A stretch of 64,000 nucleotides of DNA from the NCBI GenBank assembly GCA_026724425.1, contig JAIUCV010000009.1, positions 16,503,294 to 16,567,293 of the forward strand, written 5' to 3'. Shown here piece by piece: positions 47,385 through 57,333 of this stretch. The notes beneath the pieces were generated by a model, which ran no database searches, was not told where the DNA came from, and saw only the letters and a program-made list of their open reading frames with translations. The stretch's first letter is position 1. The number at the start of each line of letters is the position of its first letter. The stretch is from Erythrophleum ivorense. Lineage: Eukaryota > Streptophyta > Magnoliopsida > Fabales > Fabaceae. A program made the translations under genes and the position numbers.

Positions 47385-49769
47385 CTAAGTGGCATCCTGT
47401 AATGCAACCTCCACTTCTTGAGTGGAGTATCCTTCATAGAATAGTTTCAAGCGGTGTCCATTGACCTTGAAGCATCTCCCGGCTGGCTCCCTTTGGATCT
47501 CTACAACTCCATAAGGAAAAACATTAGTGACAATAAAAGGCCCCTCCCATCTAGAGCGGAGCTTTCCAGGCATTAACTTCAATCTAGAAACATAAAGCAA
47601 CACTTTTTGGCCCACTTGAAATTTTTTCCTCACTATAAACTTATCATGGATAGCCTTGGTTCTTTCCTTGTAGATCCTGGAATTTTCATAGGCTTCTCTT
47701 CTGATCTCCTCAAGCTCTTGCAATTGCAATTTCCTTTCAACACCAGCACTAGCAAGATCCAGGTTGCACCTCTTAACTGCCCAATATGCCTTGTGCTCCA
47801 CCTCTACCGGCAAGTGACACGCTTTCCCAAAAACTATTCGGTATGGAGACATTCCAATAGGGCTCTTATATGCTGTGCGATATGCCCAAAGTGCATCATC
47901 TAGCCTCTTGCTCCAATCCTTTCGGTTGGGATGCACGGTTTTCTCTAAAATGAGTTTGACTTCTCTATTGGAGATCTCTGCTTGGCCATTTGTTTGAGGA
48001 TGATACGGAGTAGCCACCTTATGCATAACACCATACTTGCTAAGCAAGCTTTGCATACTCCGATTGTAAAAATGAGTACCTTGATCACTGATGATGGCTC
48101 TTGGAATCCCAAATCTACAAAAAATGTAAGACCTGACAAAAGAAACCACTACAGAAGAATCATCAGTACGAGTGGGGATTGCCTCAACCCACTTTGAAAC
48201 ATAATCCACAGCCAATAGAATATACAGATAGCCAAATGAAACAGGGAAAGGTCCCATGAAATCTAAACCCCAAACATCAAAAACTTCACAGAACAAAAGA
48301 GGTTGTTGTGGCATCTCTTGCTTCCTAGAAATATTACCCACAAATTGACATCTTGAACAATTTTTACAAAACATATAGGCATCATGGAAAAGGGTAGGCC
48401 AAAATAACCCGCTATCTAACACTTTCCTAGCAGTACGCTTAGCACTAAAATGCCCCCCACATGCAAGAGTGTGACAAAAATGTAATATAGACTCATGTTC
48501 ATGCTGTGGAACACATCGCCTAATCACTTGATCACTACCTATATGCCACAAATTAGGATCATCCCAGATATAATACCTAGCCTCTCTCTTAAATTTATCT
48601 AACTGATTTTTATTCAAATGAGCAGGCAAAACAGATGCAGCTAGATAATTTGCTATATCAGCATACCAAGGAACAGACATATCAACCACACAAAGCCTAT
48701 CATCAGGAAAATCATCTAAGGGTGGAGAAGATGTTACCAAAGGTGTTTCAATCCTACTCAGGTGATCAGCTACCATATTCTCCACACCACTCTTGTCACG
48801 GATCTCCACATCAAACTCTTGGATCAATACTACCCACCTAATTAAGCGGGGTTTGGAGTCCGGCTTCTTGAACAAGTACTTGATAGCTGAGTGATCTGTA
48901 AAGACGATCACCTTTGTGTGGATGATGTAGGATCGGAATTTCTCTAGCCCAAAGACAATTGCAAATAGCTCCTTCTCTGTTGTGGTGTAATTTGCCTGAG
49001 TAGCATCCAAGGTTCTTGAGGCATAGGCTATGACATGCTGTCTTTTCTCCACTCTCTGGGCAAGAACTGCACCTAGTGCGTAATCTGAAGCATCACACAA
49101 GAGCTCAAATGGAAGGCTCCAATCAGGCGGCCGAATGATGGGAGGTGTAGTAAGTTTCTTTTTCAACTCATCCCAAGCACACCTGCAAGAATTATCAAAA
49201 TTAAAATCCACTTCTTTCTGCAATAAGTGAGACAATGGCAATGCTATCTTACTAAAATCCTTAATGAATCTCCTGTAAAAACCAGCATGCCCAAGAAAAG
49301 AACGCACATCTTTCACACAAGAGGGATATGGAAGAGATGAAATGGTATCAACTTTAGCCTTATCTACTTCAATGCCATCATAAGAAACAACATGTCCTAA
49401 AACAATTCCTTTTCTAACCATGAAATGGCATTTTTCAAAATTCAGCACAAGATTATATTCAATGCATCTTTCCAAAACCTTATCCAAATCAGCTAAGCAT
49501 GCATCAAAAGAATCACCATAGACAGTGAAATCATCCATAAAAATTTCCATGCAATGCTCAAGCAAATCAGAAAATATGGAAACCATGCAACGCTGAAAAG
49601 TGCCTGGTGCATTACACAGGCCAAATGGCATGCGTCTATATGCAAAGGTTCCAAATGGACATGTAAATGTGGTCTTATCTTGATCCTCAGGTGCAATACA
49701 GATCTGAAAATATCCAGAAAAACCATCCAGAAAGCAGTAATGTGATCTACCAGCAAGTCTCTCTAACAT
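47385..49769 (-). CDS. pol: Athila Pol, main part: RT (from motif A), RNase H, integrase
   Basis: 794 codons after an in-frame TAG (49770-49772). Visible in order: RT motif A FLDGFSGY (residues 13-20), active site FMDD (77-80), RNase H acidic residues D226, E267, D292 and D335, integrase zinc finger H433-H440-C471-C474, catalytic D503, D562 and E598 with the exact D-35-E spacing, and a GPY/F-type module WEGPF...FPYG (741-754). There is no chromodomain, as expected for Athila. The enzyme copies element RNA to cDNA in particles and integrates it in the nucleus. All catalytic residues are present, but the frame cannot be reached without passing two TAG codons. It is not a separate gene: the ATG is internal to RT. 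Confidence 0.9.
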   Translation of the reverse strand: MLERLAGRSHYCFLDGFSGYFQICIAPEDQDKTTFTCPFGTFAYRRMPFGLCNAPGTFQRCMVSIFSDLLEHCMEIFMDDFTVYGDSFDACLADLDKVLERCIEYNLVLNFEKCHFMVRKGIVLGHVVSYDGIEVDKAKVDTISSLPYPSCVKDVRSFLGHAGFYRRFIKDFSKIALPLSHLLQKEVDFNFDNSCRCAWDELKKKLTTPPIIRPPDWSLPFELLCDASDYALGAVLAQRVEKRQHVIAYASRTLDATQANYTTTEKELFAIVFGLEKFRSYIIHTKVIVFTDHSAIKYLFKKPDSKPRLIRWVVLIQEFDVEIRDKSGVENMVADHLSRIETPLVTSSPPLDDFPDDRLCVVDMSVPWYADIANYLAASVLPAHLNKNQLDKFKREARYYIWDDPNLWHIGSDQVIRRCVPQHEHESILHFCHTLACGGHFSAKRTARKVLDSGLFWPTLFHDAYMFCKNCSRCQFVGNISRKQEMPQQPLLFCEVFDVWGLDFMGPFPVSFGYLYILLAVDYVSKWVEAIPTRTDDSSVVVSFVRSYIFCRFGIPRAIISDQGTHFYNRSMQSLLSKYGVMHKVATPYHPQTNGQAEISNREVKLILEKTVHPNRKDWSKRLDDALWAYRTAYKSPIGMSPYRIVFGKACHLPVEVEHKAYWAVKRCNLDLASAGVERKLQLQELEEIRREAYENSRIYKERTKAIHDKFIVRKKFQVGQKVLLYVSRLKLMPGKLRSRWEGPFIVTNVFPYGVVEIQREPAGRCFKVNGHRLKLFYEGYSTQEVEVALQDAT

Positions 49770-49772
49770 CTA
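49770..49772 (-). other. In-frame TAG inside RT, unit 1
   Basis: GAT TAG ATG lies between PLPFID and MLERLAG. The position is normally Q in the conserved RT block, so CAG to TAG is likely. The identical stop is at 59719-59721 in unit 2. Confidence 0.85.
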
Positions 49773-50582
49773 ATCAATAAAAGGTAAGGGGTAATGGTCC
49801 TTCCTAGTCACAGAATTCAATTTCCTATAGTCTATACAGACTCTCCAACTATTCTGGACTCTAGTAGGAACTAATTCACCCTCATCATTACGCATCACAG
49901 TAAGACCAGTCTTTTTCGGGACTACCTGAACTGGACAAACCCACTGGCTATCAGAAATAGGGTAGATTATACCTGCAGAAAGAAGTTTAGAAACCTCTTT
50001 CTTTACCACATCAAGAATCAATGGGTTGAGTCGCCTCTGTGGCTGTCGCACAGCTTTGGCACCATCCTCTAGCAAGATCTGATGCATGCATACATCAGGA
50101 CTGATCCCAGGAATATCACCAAGAGTCCATCCAATAGCTTTGATCCTTCGCTTCAGTACCTCCAAGAGGCGGATTTCCTCTTCCATGGCTATGTCACTAG
50201 CCACAATCACTGGTAACTTCTCACCTTCTTCCAGATAGACATACTTCAGTGAGTCAGGAAGCGGCTTTAACTCTAAAGAAGGAGCTTGCTCAGCTGAAGG
50301 TATCAGCGGCTTCAGATCAATATCAGCCAAACTAGAGACCTGCACTGAAGACTCACAAACAGAAGAAGAGACTTTCCCAACTTGGGAATCATCAGTAGCA
50401 ACAGTGATAGCAGAAAAGTCAGGATATACATCACAATCCACAGAGTCATCAATAGAAGTAGTGCCATCAGTAGCACTCAAATCCAAAACAGAATCAGAAA
50501 CATGATCAAGACTGATTAACAATTCAGAATCAGGTAATAAACACATATCAACCTCATCTACAGCATCAATCACACTAAGTAA
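49770..50582 (-). CDS. pol: Athila Pol, protease-RT linker and RT N-terminus
   Basis: This segment is in the same reading frame as gag upstream and pol downstream, separated from both by TAG (50583-50585 and 49770-49772). Residues 1-150 are an acidic linker rich in D and S. From about 180 the RT fingers begin: SKLLSAGIIYPISDSQWV, VQVVPKKTG and WRVCIDYRKLN, ending HYPLPFID then TAG. In this conserved block the next residue is normally glutamine, so the stop is best explained by CAG to TAG. No ATG begins the segment; it was translated as part of Gag-Pol. Confidence 0.85.
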   Translation of the reverse strand, partial: LLSVIDAVDEVDMCLLPDSELLISLDHVSDSVLDLSATDGTTSIDDSVDCDVYPDFSAITVATDDSQVGKVSSSVCESSVQVSSLADIDLKPLIPSAEQAPSLELKPLPDSLKYVYLEEGEKLPVIVASDIAMEEEIRLLEVLKRRIKAIGWTLGDIPGISPDVCMHQILLEDGAKAVRQPQRRLNPLILDVVKKEVSKLLSAGIIYPISDSQWVCPVQVVPKKTGLTVMRNDEGELVPTRVQNSWRVCIDYRKLNSVTRKDHYPLPFID

Positions 50583-50585
50583 CTA
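50583..50585 (-). other. In-frame TAG between protease and RT, unit 1
   Basis: The frame reads GGA TTT TCT TAG TTA CTT AGT and stays open beyond it. The identical stop is at 60532-60534 in unit 2. It could be a nonsense mutation or a leaky stop; no known readthrough context (such as TAG CAA TTA) follows. Confidence 0.8.
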
Positions 50586-53357
50586 AGAAAATCCATCTGA
50601 ATCAATGGAAGAGGTAGATAAATGGTCACTAGCACCACCATTATCATAAACAGGCACAGAAACATCATCTCTAGCAAGTCTAGCACTCTCAATAAAACCA
50701 GTGAAAATATTAATATCAGCAAGATCTATGCCAGAGCAATCATTACAACTATCAATTTCAAGACATGACAAAGAGATAGAATCATCTAAACCAACAATAT
50801 CACAGGATCTACTCAGCATACTATCTCTAAAGTCTATAGCAGAATCATCAACAAGCATATCAATAAGACTAACCCCTGCATCAGCACAATCATCCAAAGG
50901 GTGTCTCATAGAATCAAGTACATCGAATCTAATGGTATTTCCAGCAAATTCCATAGTCAAAGTACCAGCATGCACATCTATCACAGCCCTAGCAGTTTTA
51001 AGAAAAGGCCTACCTAAAATCAATGACGAATGTCCCTTTTGCTTAAACCTACTGTCATCCATATCAAGAACATAGAAGTCTGCAGGGAATATAAAATCTT
51101 TTACCTTAACCAAGACATCCTCTAAGACTCCTTCTGGGACTACACAGCGTCTATCAGCAAGGGAGGCAATCAAGCTAGTGGGCTTGAGATCCACTCCTTG
51201 AAGTTGAGAAAATACTGATTTTGGCATAACATTGATTGCTGCTCCTAGATCCGCCAAAGCATCAGAAAACTCAATCTCACCAATGGTGCATGGTATGAGG
51301 AAACTACCAGGATCTTTACACTTTACTGGCACTGGCATTTGATACAAAGAAGAGACAACTGCCCCCAAATCAACTTTGCCATCATGCTTAAGCCTTCTTT
51401 TTGTGGTGCACAACTCTTTCAAAAACTTTGCATATTTAGGCACTTGTGCAACCAAGTCAACTAGTGGAACATTGATCACCACCTTTTTGAAGATATCATA
51501 GACCTCTTTAAACATCTCAGCTTCCTTCTTTTTCCTTTCGGTCTTAGCTACCCTAGTAGGAAAGGGTAGAACCTGTCTGCTCAATTCCTCCTCTTTCTTC
51601 TTTTGCTCTTCTTGTGGTGCCACTTGTGTTTTTGCTAAAGTGGGCTTATCCTGTGATGTAGAGGTGGAAATAGAATCATCAATGATAGCATTCTTGTCCT
51701 TGGAAGCATAGGTGGCAACAGGATCTGCAAAGGTGACCGTCTTGCCACTTCTAAGAGAGATAGCATTAACTCCACCATGGTTAGGATTCTGTGGGGTCCC
51801 AACATTTGGATTAACAACCACCTGGGATGGAAGCTTTCCTGAACCTTGACTCTGCATGTTATTAATTTTATTAGACAACTGCCCAAGCTGAGTCTGAAGA
51901 GTTTGAATCCCTTGGCTATGTTGCAAATCCTTTTGCTGTTGTTCTTTCTCTGTTTGGTCCAATCTATCCATCAGAAGCTTTATCATGGTATCCATCTTGT
52001 TTTCCAACCTTGAACTCTCTTCTTGAATAGGCATAGTTTGCCTAACTGGTTGGAACACTTGACTACTAGAACCAGCACCCTGATTAAACCGCTGTTGCTG
52101 AGGTTGGCCACCACCATATCTAAGGTTTGGGTGATCACGCCATCCAGGATTATATGTGGTAGAATATGGATCATATTTTTGGCCGCTTTGATTCATAGTC
52201 TTAGCAGGATACACCGCATTGCAAGACTCAGCTTTATCATTCAAGAATGGGCAAGCATCAGTGGCATGAGTAGCTAATGAGCAGATGGAACAAAGTGGGC
52301 CAACTAGAGTTGAAGAGCCCATATGTGGGGTGAAGGAAGTGGAAGATCCCATAGAATTGACCATGTTAGAAGGATTATGTAACTGAAGCATAGCCATTTT
52401 CTCTATAGCAGATGCAAGCTTATCTATCTTGCTCTCCAGACGAGACTCAGAGATTGAGGAATATGATCCAACTTCATTCACTCTAGCTTGTTGTCTAGTA
52501 CCAAACTGTTGAGTATTTTCAGCTTTCTTTTCAATCAAGTCCCAAGCAGCATGAACAGTCAAATGAAGAAGAGCACCTCCAGTGGCAGAATCTAATAAAT
52601 CTCTCTCTAGAGGCAAAAGACCTTCATGAAAGTACTGTATCAGCAAAGTATCTGGAATCTGATGATGAGGGCAGCTAGATAGCAATGTCTTAAACCGCTC
52701 CCAATACTCATGCAAAGACTCCCCAGGCATTTGTCGGCAACCACATATTTCCTTCCTAATAGAGGAAGTACGAGATGCTGGGAAGTATTTCTCCAAGAAC
52801 ATCTTTTTCAGCTGGTCCCATGTAGTTATGAATCCAGGGGGTAATCGGAGCAACCAGTTCTTAGCAGACCCCTCTAAAGAAAATGGGAAGGCACGCATCT
52901 TAATTTGATCCTCAGACACACCACTAGGTCTCATGGCAGTGCAAATCATGTGGAAAGTCTTCAAATGATTGTATGGATCTTCACCTGCAAGGCCATTAAA
53001 TTTAGGAAGTAAGTGTATGAAGCCAGGTTTCAACTCAAGATCAGCATTAATATCAGGATAATTAATACACCAATTTTGAAAATGCAAATCAGGTGAAACC
53101 AACTCTTTAATGGTCCTAGCAGGAACATTATCAACATTAACATTGGCATGCTCTAAACGTGCCTGATTATTTACATTACCCTCATTATCTTCCATTTTGA
53201 GTTCAGAATCAGAAGAATCAACAGATGACTCAGCAGAATAAGAATTAGAAGAACTATTACCTACAAGATTACTAACTTTAACTCTTCTTCGTTGATGAAG
53301 TGTCCTCTCAATTTCAGGATCAAAGTCAAATAATTTTTCAAAAGAGGATCGAGTCAT
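50583..53357 (-). CDS. gag-pro: Athila Gag and protease
   Basis: 924 codons from ATG (53357) to TAG (50583-50585). An S/E-rich N-terminus is followed by a retrotransposon Gag domain around 100-260 (SAKNWLLRLPPGFITTWDQL at 164-183). A CX2CX4HX4C zinc knuckle with C356, C359, H364 and C369 would bind RNA. A Q-rich, probably coiled-coil stretch lies at 448-500, a KE-rich linker at 580-620, and an aspartic protease domain about 690-800 with the catalytic DLGAAIN (D703) and LGRPF (781-785). It forms the particle and cleaves the polyprotein. The start is about 460 bases after the primer site. The TAG falls after protease, so the unsuppressed product would be Gag-PR only. Confidence 0.9.
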   Translation of the reverse strand: MTRSSFEKLFDFDPEIERTLHQRRRVKVSNLVGNSSSNSYSAESSVDSSDSELKMEDNEGNVNNQARLEHANVNVDNVPARTIKELVSPDLHFQNWCINYPDINADLELKPGFIHLLPKFNGLAGEDPYNHLKTFHMICTAMRPSGVSEDQIKMRAFPFSLEGSAKNWLLRLPPGFITTWDQLKKMFLEKYFPASRTSSIRKEICGCRQMPGESLHEYWERFKTLLSSCPHHQIPDTLLIQYFHEGLLPLERDLLDSATGGALLHLTVHAAWDLIEKKAENTQQFGTRQQARVNEVGSYSSISESRLESKIDKLASAIEKMAMLQLHNPSNMVNSMGSSTSFTPHMGSSTLVGPLCSICSLATHATDACPFLNDKAESCNAVYPAKTMNQSGQKYDPYSTTYNPGWRDHPNLRYGGGQPQQQRFNQGAGSSSQVFQPVRQTMPIQEESSRLENKMDTMIKLLMDRLDQTEKEQQQKDLQHSQGIQTLQTQLGQLSNKINNMQSQGSGKLPSQVVVNPNVGTPQNPNHGGVNAISLRSGKTVTFADPVATYASKDKNAIIDDSISTSTSQDKPTLAKTQVAPQEEQKKKEEELSRQVLPFPTRVAKTERKKKEAEMFKEVYDIFKKVVINVPLVDLVAQVPKYAKFLKELCTTKRRLKHDGKVDLGAVVSSLYQMPVPVKCKDPGSFLIPCTIGEIEFSDALADLGAAINVMPKSVFSQLQGVDLKPTSLIASLADRRCVVPEGVLEDVLVKVKDFIFPADFYVLDMDDSRFKQKGHSSLILGRPFLKTARAVIDVHAGTLTMEFAGNTIRFDVLDSMRHPLDDCADAGVSLIDMLVDDSAIDFRDSMLSRSCDIVGLDDSISLSCLEIDSCNDCSGIDLADINIFTGFIESARLARDDVSVPVYDNGGASDHLSTSSIDSDGFS

Positions 53358-53821
53358 ACAACATCAACCAAGTAGGATTAAAGCGGTAAATGAAAAAAAG
53401 AAAGAAAAAAAAATTACAAAATATGCAAACTACTAAAGAAATAAATTCTAAGCAACCTAAAAGACTCAATACACACTAGGAAACTCAGAAAACACTCATA
53501 AAACACAAGAAAAATCACACAAAAATTCAAAAAGAAAATATGGAAAAATTAGAAAATTCAAGAAAAATTCGCAAAAATAAAAGAAAATTCAGAAAAGTGG
53601 TCAAAACGATTGAATTTGCCCTAAATCACCAGACCTAATACCCGTAGGTATTAGTCTTGCTCAGAACACCCAAAAACTTTAAAGTACCAAAAATCAGAAT
53701 TTTCTAGATAGTGGCAAACAGAATTCCAGCACAACACACTCAGGGAAATCCAACAGAAATGACAGAATTAAAATAAAGAAAACAAGGGAAACCACCTAAA
53801 AATTCAAACCTAAACCATTGC
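53358..53821 (-). mobile_element. Athila unit 1: 5' untranslated leader
   Basis: About 460 bp between the primer site and the gag ATG. It is A-rich on the plus strand (about 53,390-53,600) and has no frame. It would carry RNA packaging signals; none can be pinpointed. Confidence 0.7.
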
Positions 53822-53839
53822 TCCCCGGCAACGGCGCCA
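53822..53839 (-). other. Primer-binding site, tRNA-Asp type, unit 1
   Basis: The plus strand reads tccccggcaacggcgcca, the 3' end of plant tRNA-Asp (GTC) including CCA, an 18-base match. It lies 4 bases from the LTR at 53844. A tRNA-Asp primer is characteristic of Athila-type elements. Confidence 0.9.
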
Positions 53840-53843
53840 AAAT

Positions 53844-55907
53844 TGATGATGCCTTAGTCGCTTAAGCACTCAATTAAACTAAGATTGAATTAATGCAATA
53901 TAAGTCAACCCTAGGTCATTCTTCCCAAGGAGCAATTTAGGGGTTAAGTTGAACTGATTTAGGTGATTATTTGGTACTTGTTATTTGATGCAAATTCTAA
54001 AGGAAACTATCACTGCGCTAAATGCAAAATTAATTAAACTAAATGCATGCAAATGAGGGGGGTTTTGAATTAAGATATTAAATCTCAACTAAAATGGAAA
54101 AGATCAAACAAGTGATTAAACTAGAATGCTTTAAATTGAAACTAAGGTAATTTTGAAAATACTAGGAACAAATAGGAGGCAACCAAGGTTTTACAAGGAG
54201 AATTCGGCTCTCATCACTCACCAAAGATTGTTGAGACCAAGAGGAATAATTAGATGATAGAGCAATGCAATCAATTAACTCAATCCAAGGTTAGGAAACC
54301 CTAAACTCAAATGCAAACCGCTTGACTTAATTAGGGAACCCTTAGTTAATTCAAGTAGTTTGCAAGTAATTGAGCCAATCAAACACATCTAATCCTTCAA
54401 CAATTGGGTTCAATCAATTCTGGAAATTTGATTTCAATCACCTAATTTAACAATTAAGCAATCATACTACCCAATTCAACAATCGAGCAGCGCAAAAGAC
54501 CAAGATGTGCAATTAAAATCATAACATTAATCTAATCAATGCAAGAGAACTCTAACATCAATTAAACCAACATCATAAGGTCCTGAAAATCAAAATTCCA
54601 GCAAATACAAACATAACTCCAGTCCCAATTAACCAATTCCAATTACAATCCAAGATAAAATAATTGTCCAACCTAAAACTAGGTCTCAACATTCAATCCA
54701 TAAAGAAATTTTTAAAACTAGAAAATCTCTAAGTTCTTGAAATTTAAAGAGGAAAAGGTAGGAAAAATAAACTCCCCTAATGGTCTTCAATCCAATTAAT
54801 TCAAGAGTTCAAGCTTCCTCCTCCATGCTTCACCTTAGTGCCACCTCTAATTAATTAAGCTCCCATGGATTTTATGCTTCTAAAATCCCTTAAATTTGCT
54901 GCCATGAAAAAATGAAGGAGAATAGTCTTTTGCTGGATGAATGATGATAATGAACTTGAGTGTCAACGTGCTGTACAGAGGCAGAAAAGTCACAAAAGCA
55001 ATTCAACGTGTTCTAGCTTCCTCCTAGCTTCAGCTCAAGTCTGAAGGTCCAATAATGAATGAATGAAGAACAGCATTTTGTCTCTTCTGTCCAGGCTTTT
55101 CTGCGTCTCTGCTCCTCTTCTGAAGTCCGAAAATCCAATCAATATTCAGTAGCTTCCTCCTGCTCCAGCTCACACTGTTTCAGCGTCTCTAGTTTTCTCC
55201 ATTGCAGGTGTAGTCGAAAATGAAGAAGACTCTCCTCTGCAGCTACAGCGTTCTCAGTCCTCTCTGCACAGTCCCCTCGTGAAGACTAGCCCCACAGAAT
55301 GAAGAAGCAATCAGTATTCTCTTCGGCGCCCCTGCCTCCAGACTTATCCGAGAGAATGAGTGAAGAAGCAACCTCCTTCTGCACAGGTTTTGTTCTCTTC
55401 TCGTGCAGTCCAGCGTTCTTTCTGCACAGTCTCTCTCAGCGCCTCCCAGCTGCTGCTAACATGAAGAAAACTCCCCAGTGCGTTTTTCCGCCCTTTTTCC
55501 CTGAAGCTTCCCCCCAGTATCTCAACTTTTCTCCAGCCAATCAAAATGAAGACCTAATCATTATTTACAAATATGCCATTATCAGAAATTAATAAAAACA
55601 AAATTATCATCCAATCTTTTCCCTTAATCCATTTTAATTTTTCAATTCATTTGCCCAAAAGAAAATTCTGCACAAAATTAAAAAGTGTTTTAAAGATTGA
55701 AAATATTTAATCATCAAAGAATTTTGGAGAATAAAATCTTAGCAATTTAAATCCAAAAAAAAAATCTCCTAATTAATTCAAAATTATATTATTTTCCAAA
55801 ATTAACCACAAATTCAAATATTGCATAATAAATCTATTTAAGCTCAAATTAATCATTAAAATCAATAATAAATGTAGGTAAAAATATATGAAAATTAGTA
55901 TTTATCA
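53844..55907 (-). mobile_element. Athila-type LTR 2, shared by both units
   Basis: 2064 bp, the same ends as LTR 1. It serves as 5' LTR of the unit on its left (primer site at 53822) and 3' LTR of the unit on its right (polypurine tract at 55910). No target duplication or other sequence separates the units. In the 208 bases visible of LTR 3 it matches LTR 3, not LTR 1, at the one informative site (54015). Confidence 0.9.
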
Positions 55908-57333
55908 ATTCCCCCACACTTATCTCTTTGCACTCCTGGGCAAAACAAAACAGAATCAAGGGAAAAATAGAAGAACAAAACAAAACTGCCAAAGGTGAAT
56001 GTTCTAATCACAAGCCAAAAGTAGACTAAAACAGTTAACATCTTTCTTATCCGAGTAATCTTTACATGCATTAAGATTAAAGACATCATGGCAATTAACT
56101 TGACAAGGGAAAACCCAAGCTAGCAATCCCTTACCAAAGGCAATGTGTATATCACTCTCACTCAAAAATGTTTAGGCTTGTATGTGCACTCAAAACCAAC
56201 TTATCCAAATCTCTTTTCAGAAGCTTGACAAAAATATAAGTTCTCCACCACTAACAAGCGAATGCAAACATAAATCAAAAGGACTTTATTAGGTTGTAAT
56301 GGGGCTAAGGGAATGAAAAAGGAAAGATCAAATGATAGGAAAAACCAAAATTGAATACCTTAGGAGAATGAAAAGCAATGCCAAATAAGATAATATGGAA
56401 TGAAAGAAACAAGACAAACAAAACTTGGATAGGGCCATTATTCTTTTTTTCTTTTGTTTCATTTTTGTTTATTTCTATTTCTTCCTTTTCTTTGAATATA
56501 CATCTTTATTCTTTCTTTGATTGTTTCTTTCTTGCATATACTTGCTATCTTTCAACTCTTTTTTTTTTTCTCTATTTTTTTTTTTTGAATATATGACCCA
56601 AATTCCAACTATTTACATGTTCTTTCATCCAAAACAAGCAAATGGACATGCTCTTCAACTTCCAAGACATTCAACAAGGTTAATGGCTATGGGCTAAAAG
56701 AAAGAAAGCAAATAAAGGCTCAAAGGGGGAAAACAAGGGATAAAATGCATGAAAATGTAAGCTTTCTTTTTAACTAGATAAACAAAATGAATGCCTTTAT
56801 CATTTCTATGTATGCAAATGCACAAAATGTGGTTTCAAACAAGATTTAAGCCAAACTCTAGAGCAAGAATTGGATAGGTGGTATACACACATGAAAAGAA
56901 CTATGCTATAGGCTCAAAAACCTCACTAGATCATGATTACTAGCCTAGATCTACCTAAGTCAGAACAATTGCCATTTATCTTTGTCTACTTAAAACATGA
57001 TCAATTACTCTTCAAATCAAGAATGTATCATTTCTAAGCCACTTGAAGCTTGCAATTCCCACATTCAAAACAAAATTTTTATAAATTTCCAAAAATTTTC
57101 TAAATTTTTTTTTTTTCAAAAATTTGCTTTTGACCACATAAAACTGTACAAACCAAAAACTCAGCAAAACTTTCACAAGCAAAATTAAAGCATCCCTCCC
57201 CTACACTTAAACAGTGCATTGTCCTCAATGCATAGCAAACAGAGCAATATAGACAAATAATATCTAGCACAGCCTAGCTCAGTAAGATGACAATGTAAAG
57301 TAAAAAGAGTAAAGGGAAGGAATACGACCAGGC
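55908..57333 (-). mobile_element. Athila unit 2: noncoding 3' region
   Basis: Copy of 45959-47384 at an offset of 9949. I saw no differences, including equal-length T-runs (12 T near 57,105), and no env-like frame. Confidence 0.7.
55910..55920 (-). other. Polypurine tract, Athila unit 2
   Basis: Same AGTGTGGGGGA on the minus strand, directly next to LTR 2. Confidence 0.75.

Noticed and set aside
49493..49756. 87-codon minus-strand frame overlapping RT
   Set aside because: Out-of-frame shadow of the RT coding region.
50701..51075. 124-codon plus-strand frame, repeated at 60650-61024
   Set aside because: Antisense shadow of the gag-protease frame.
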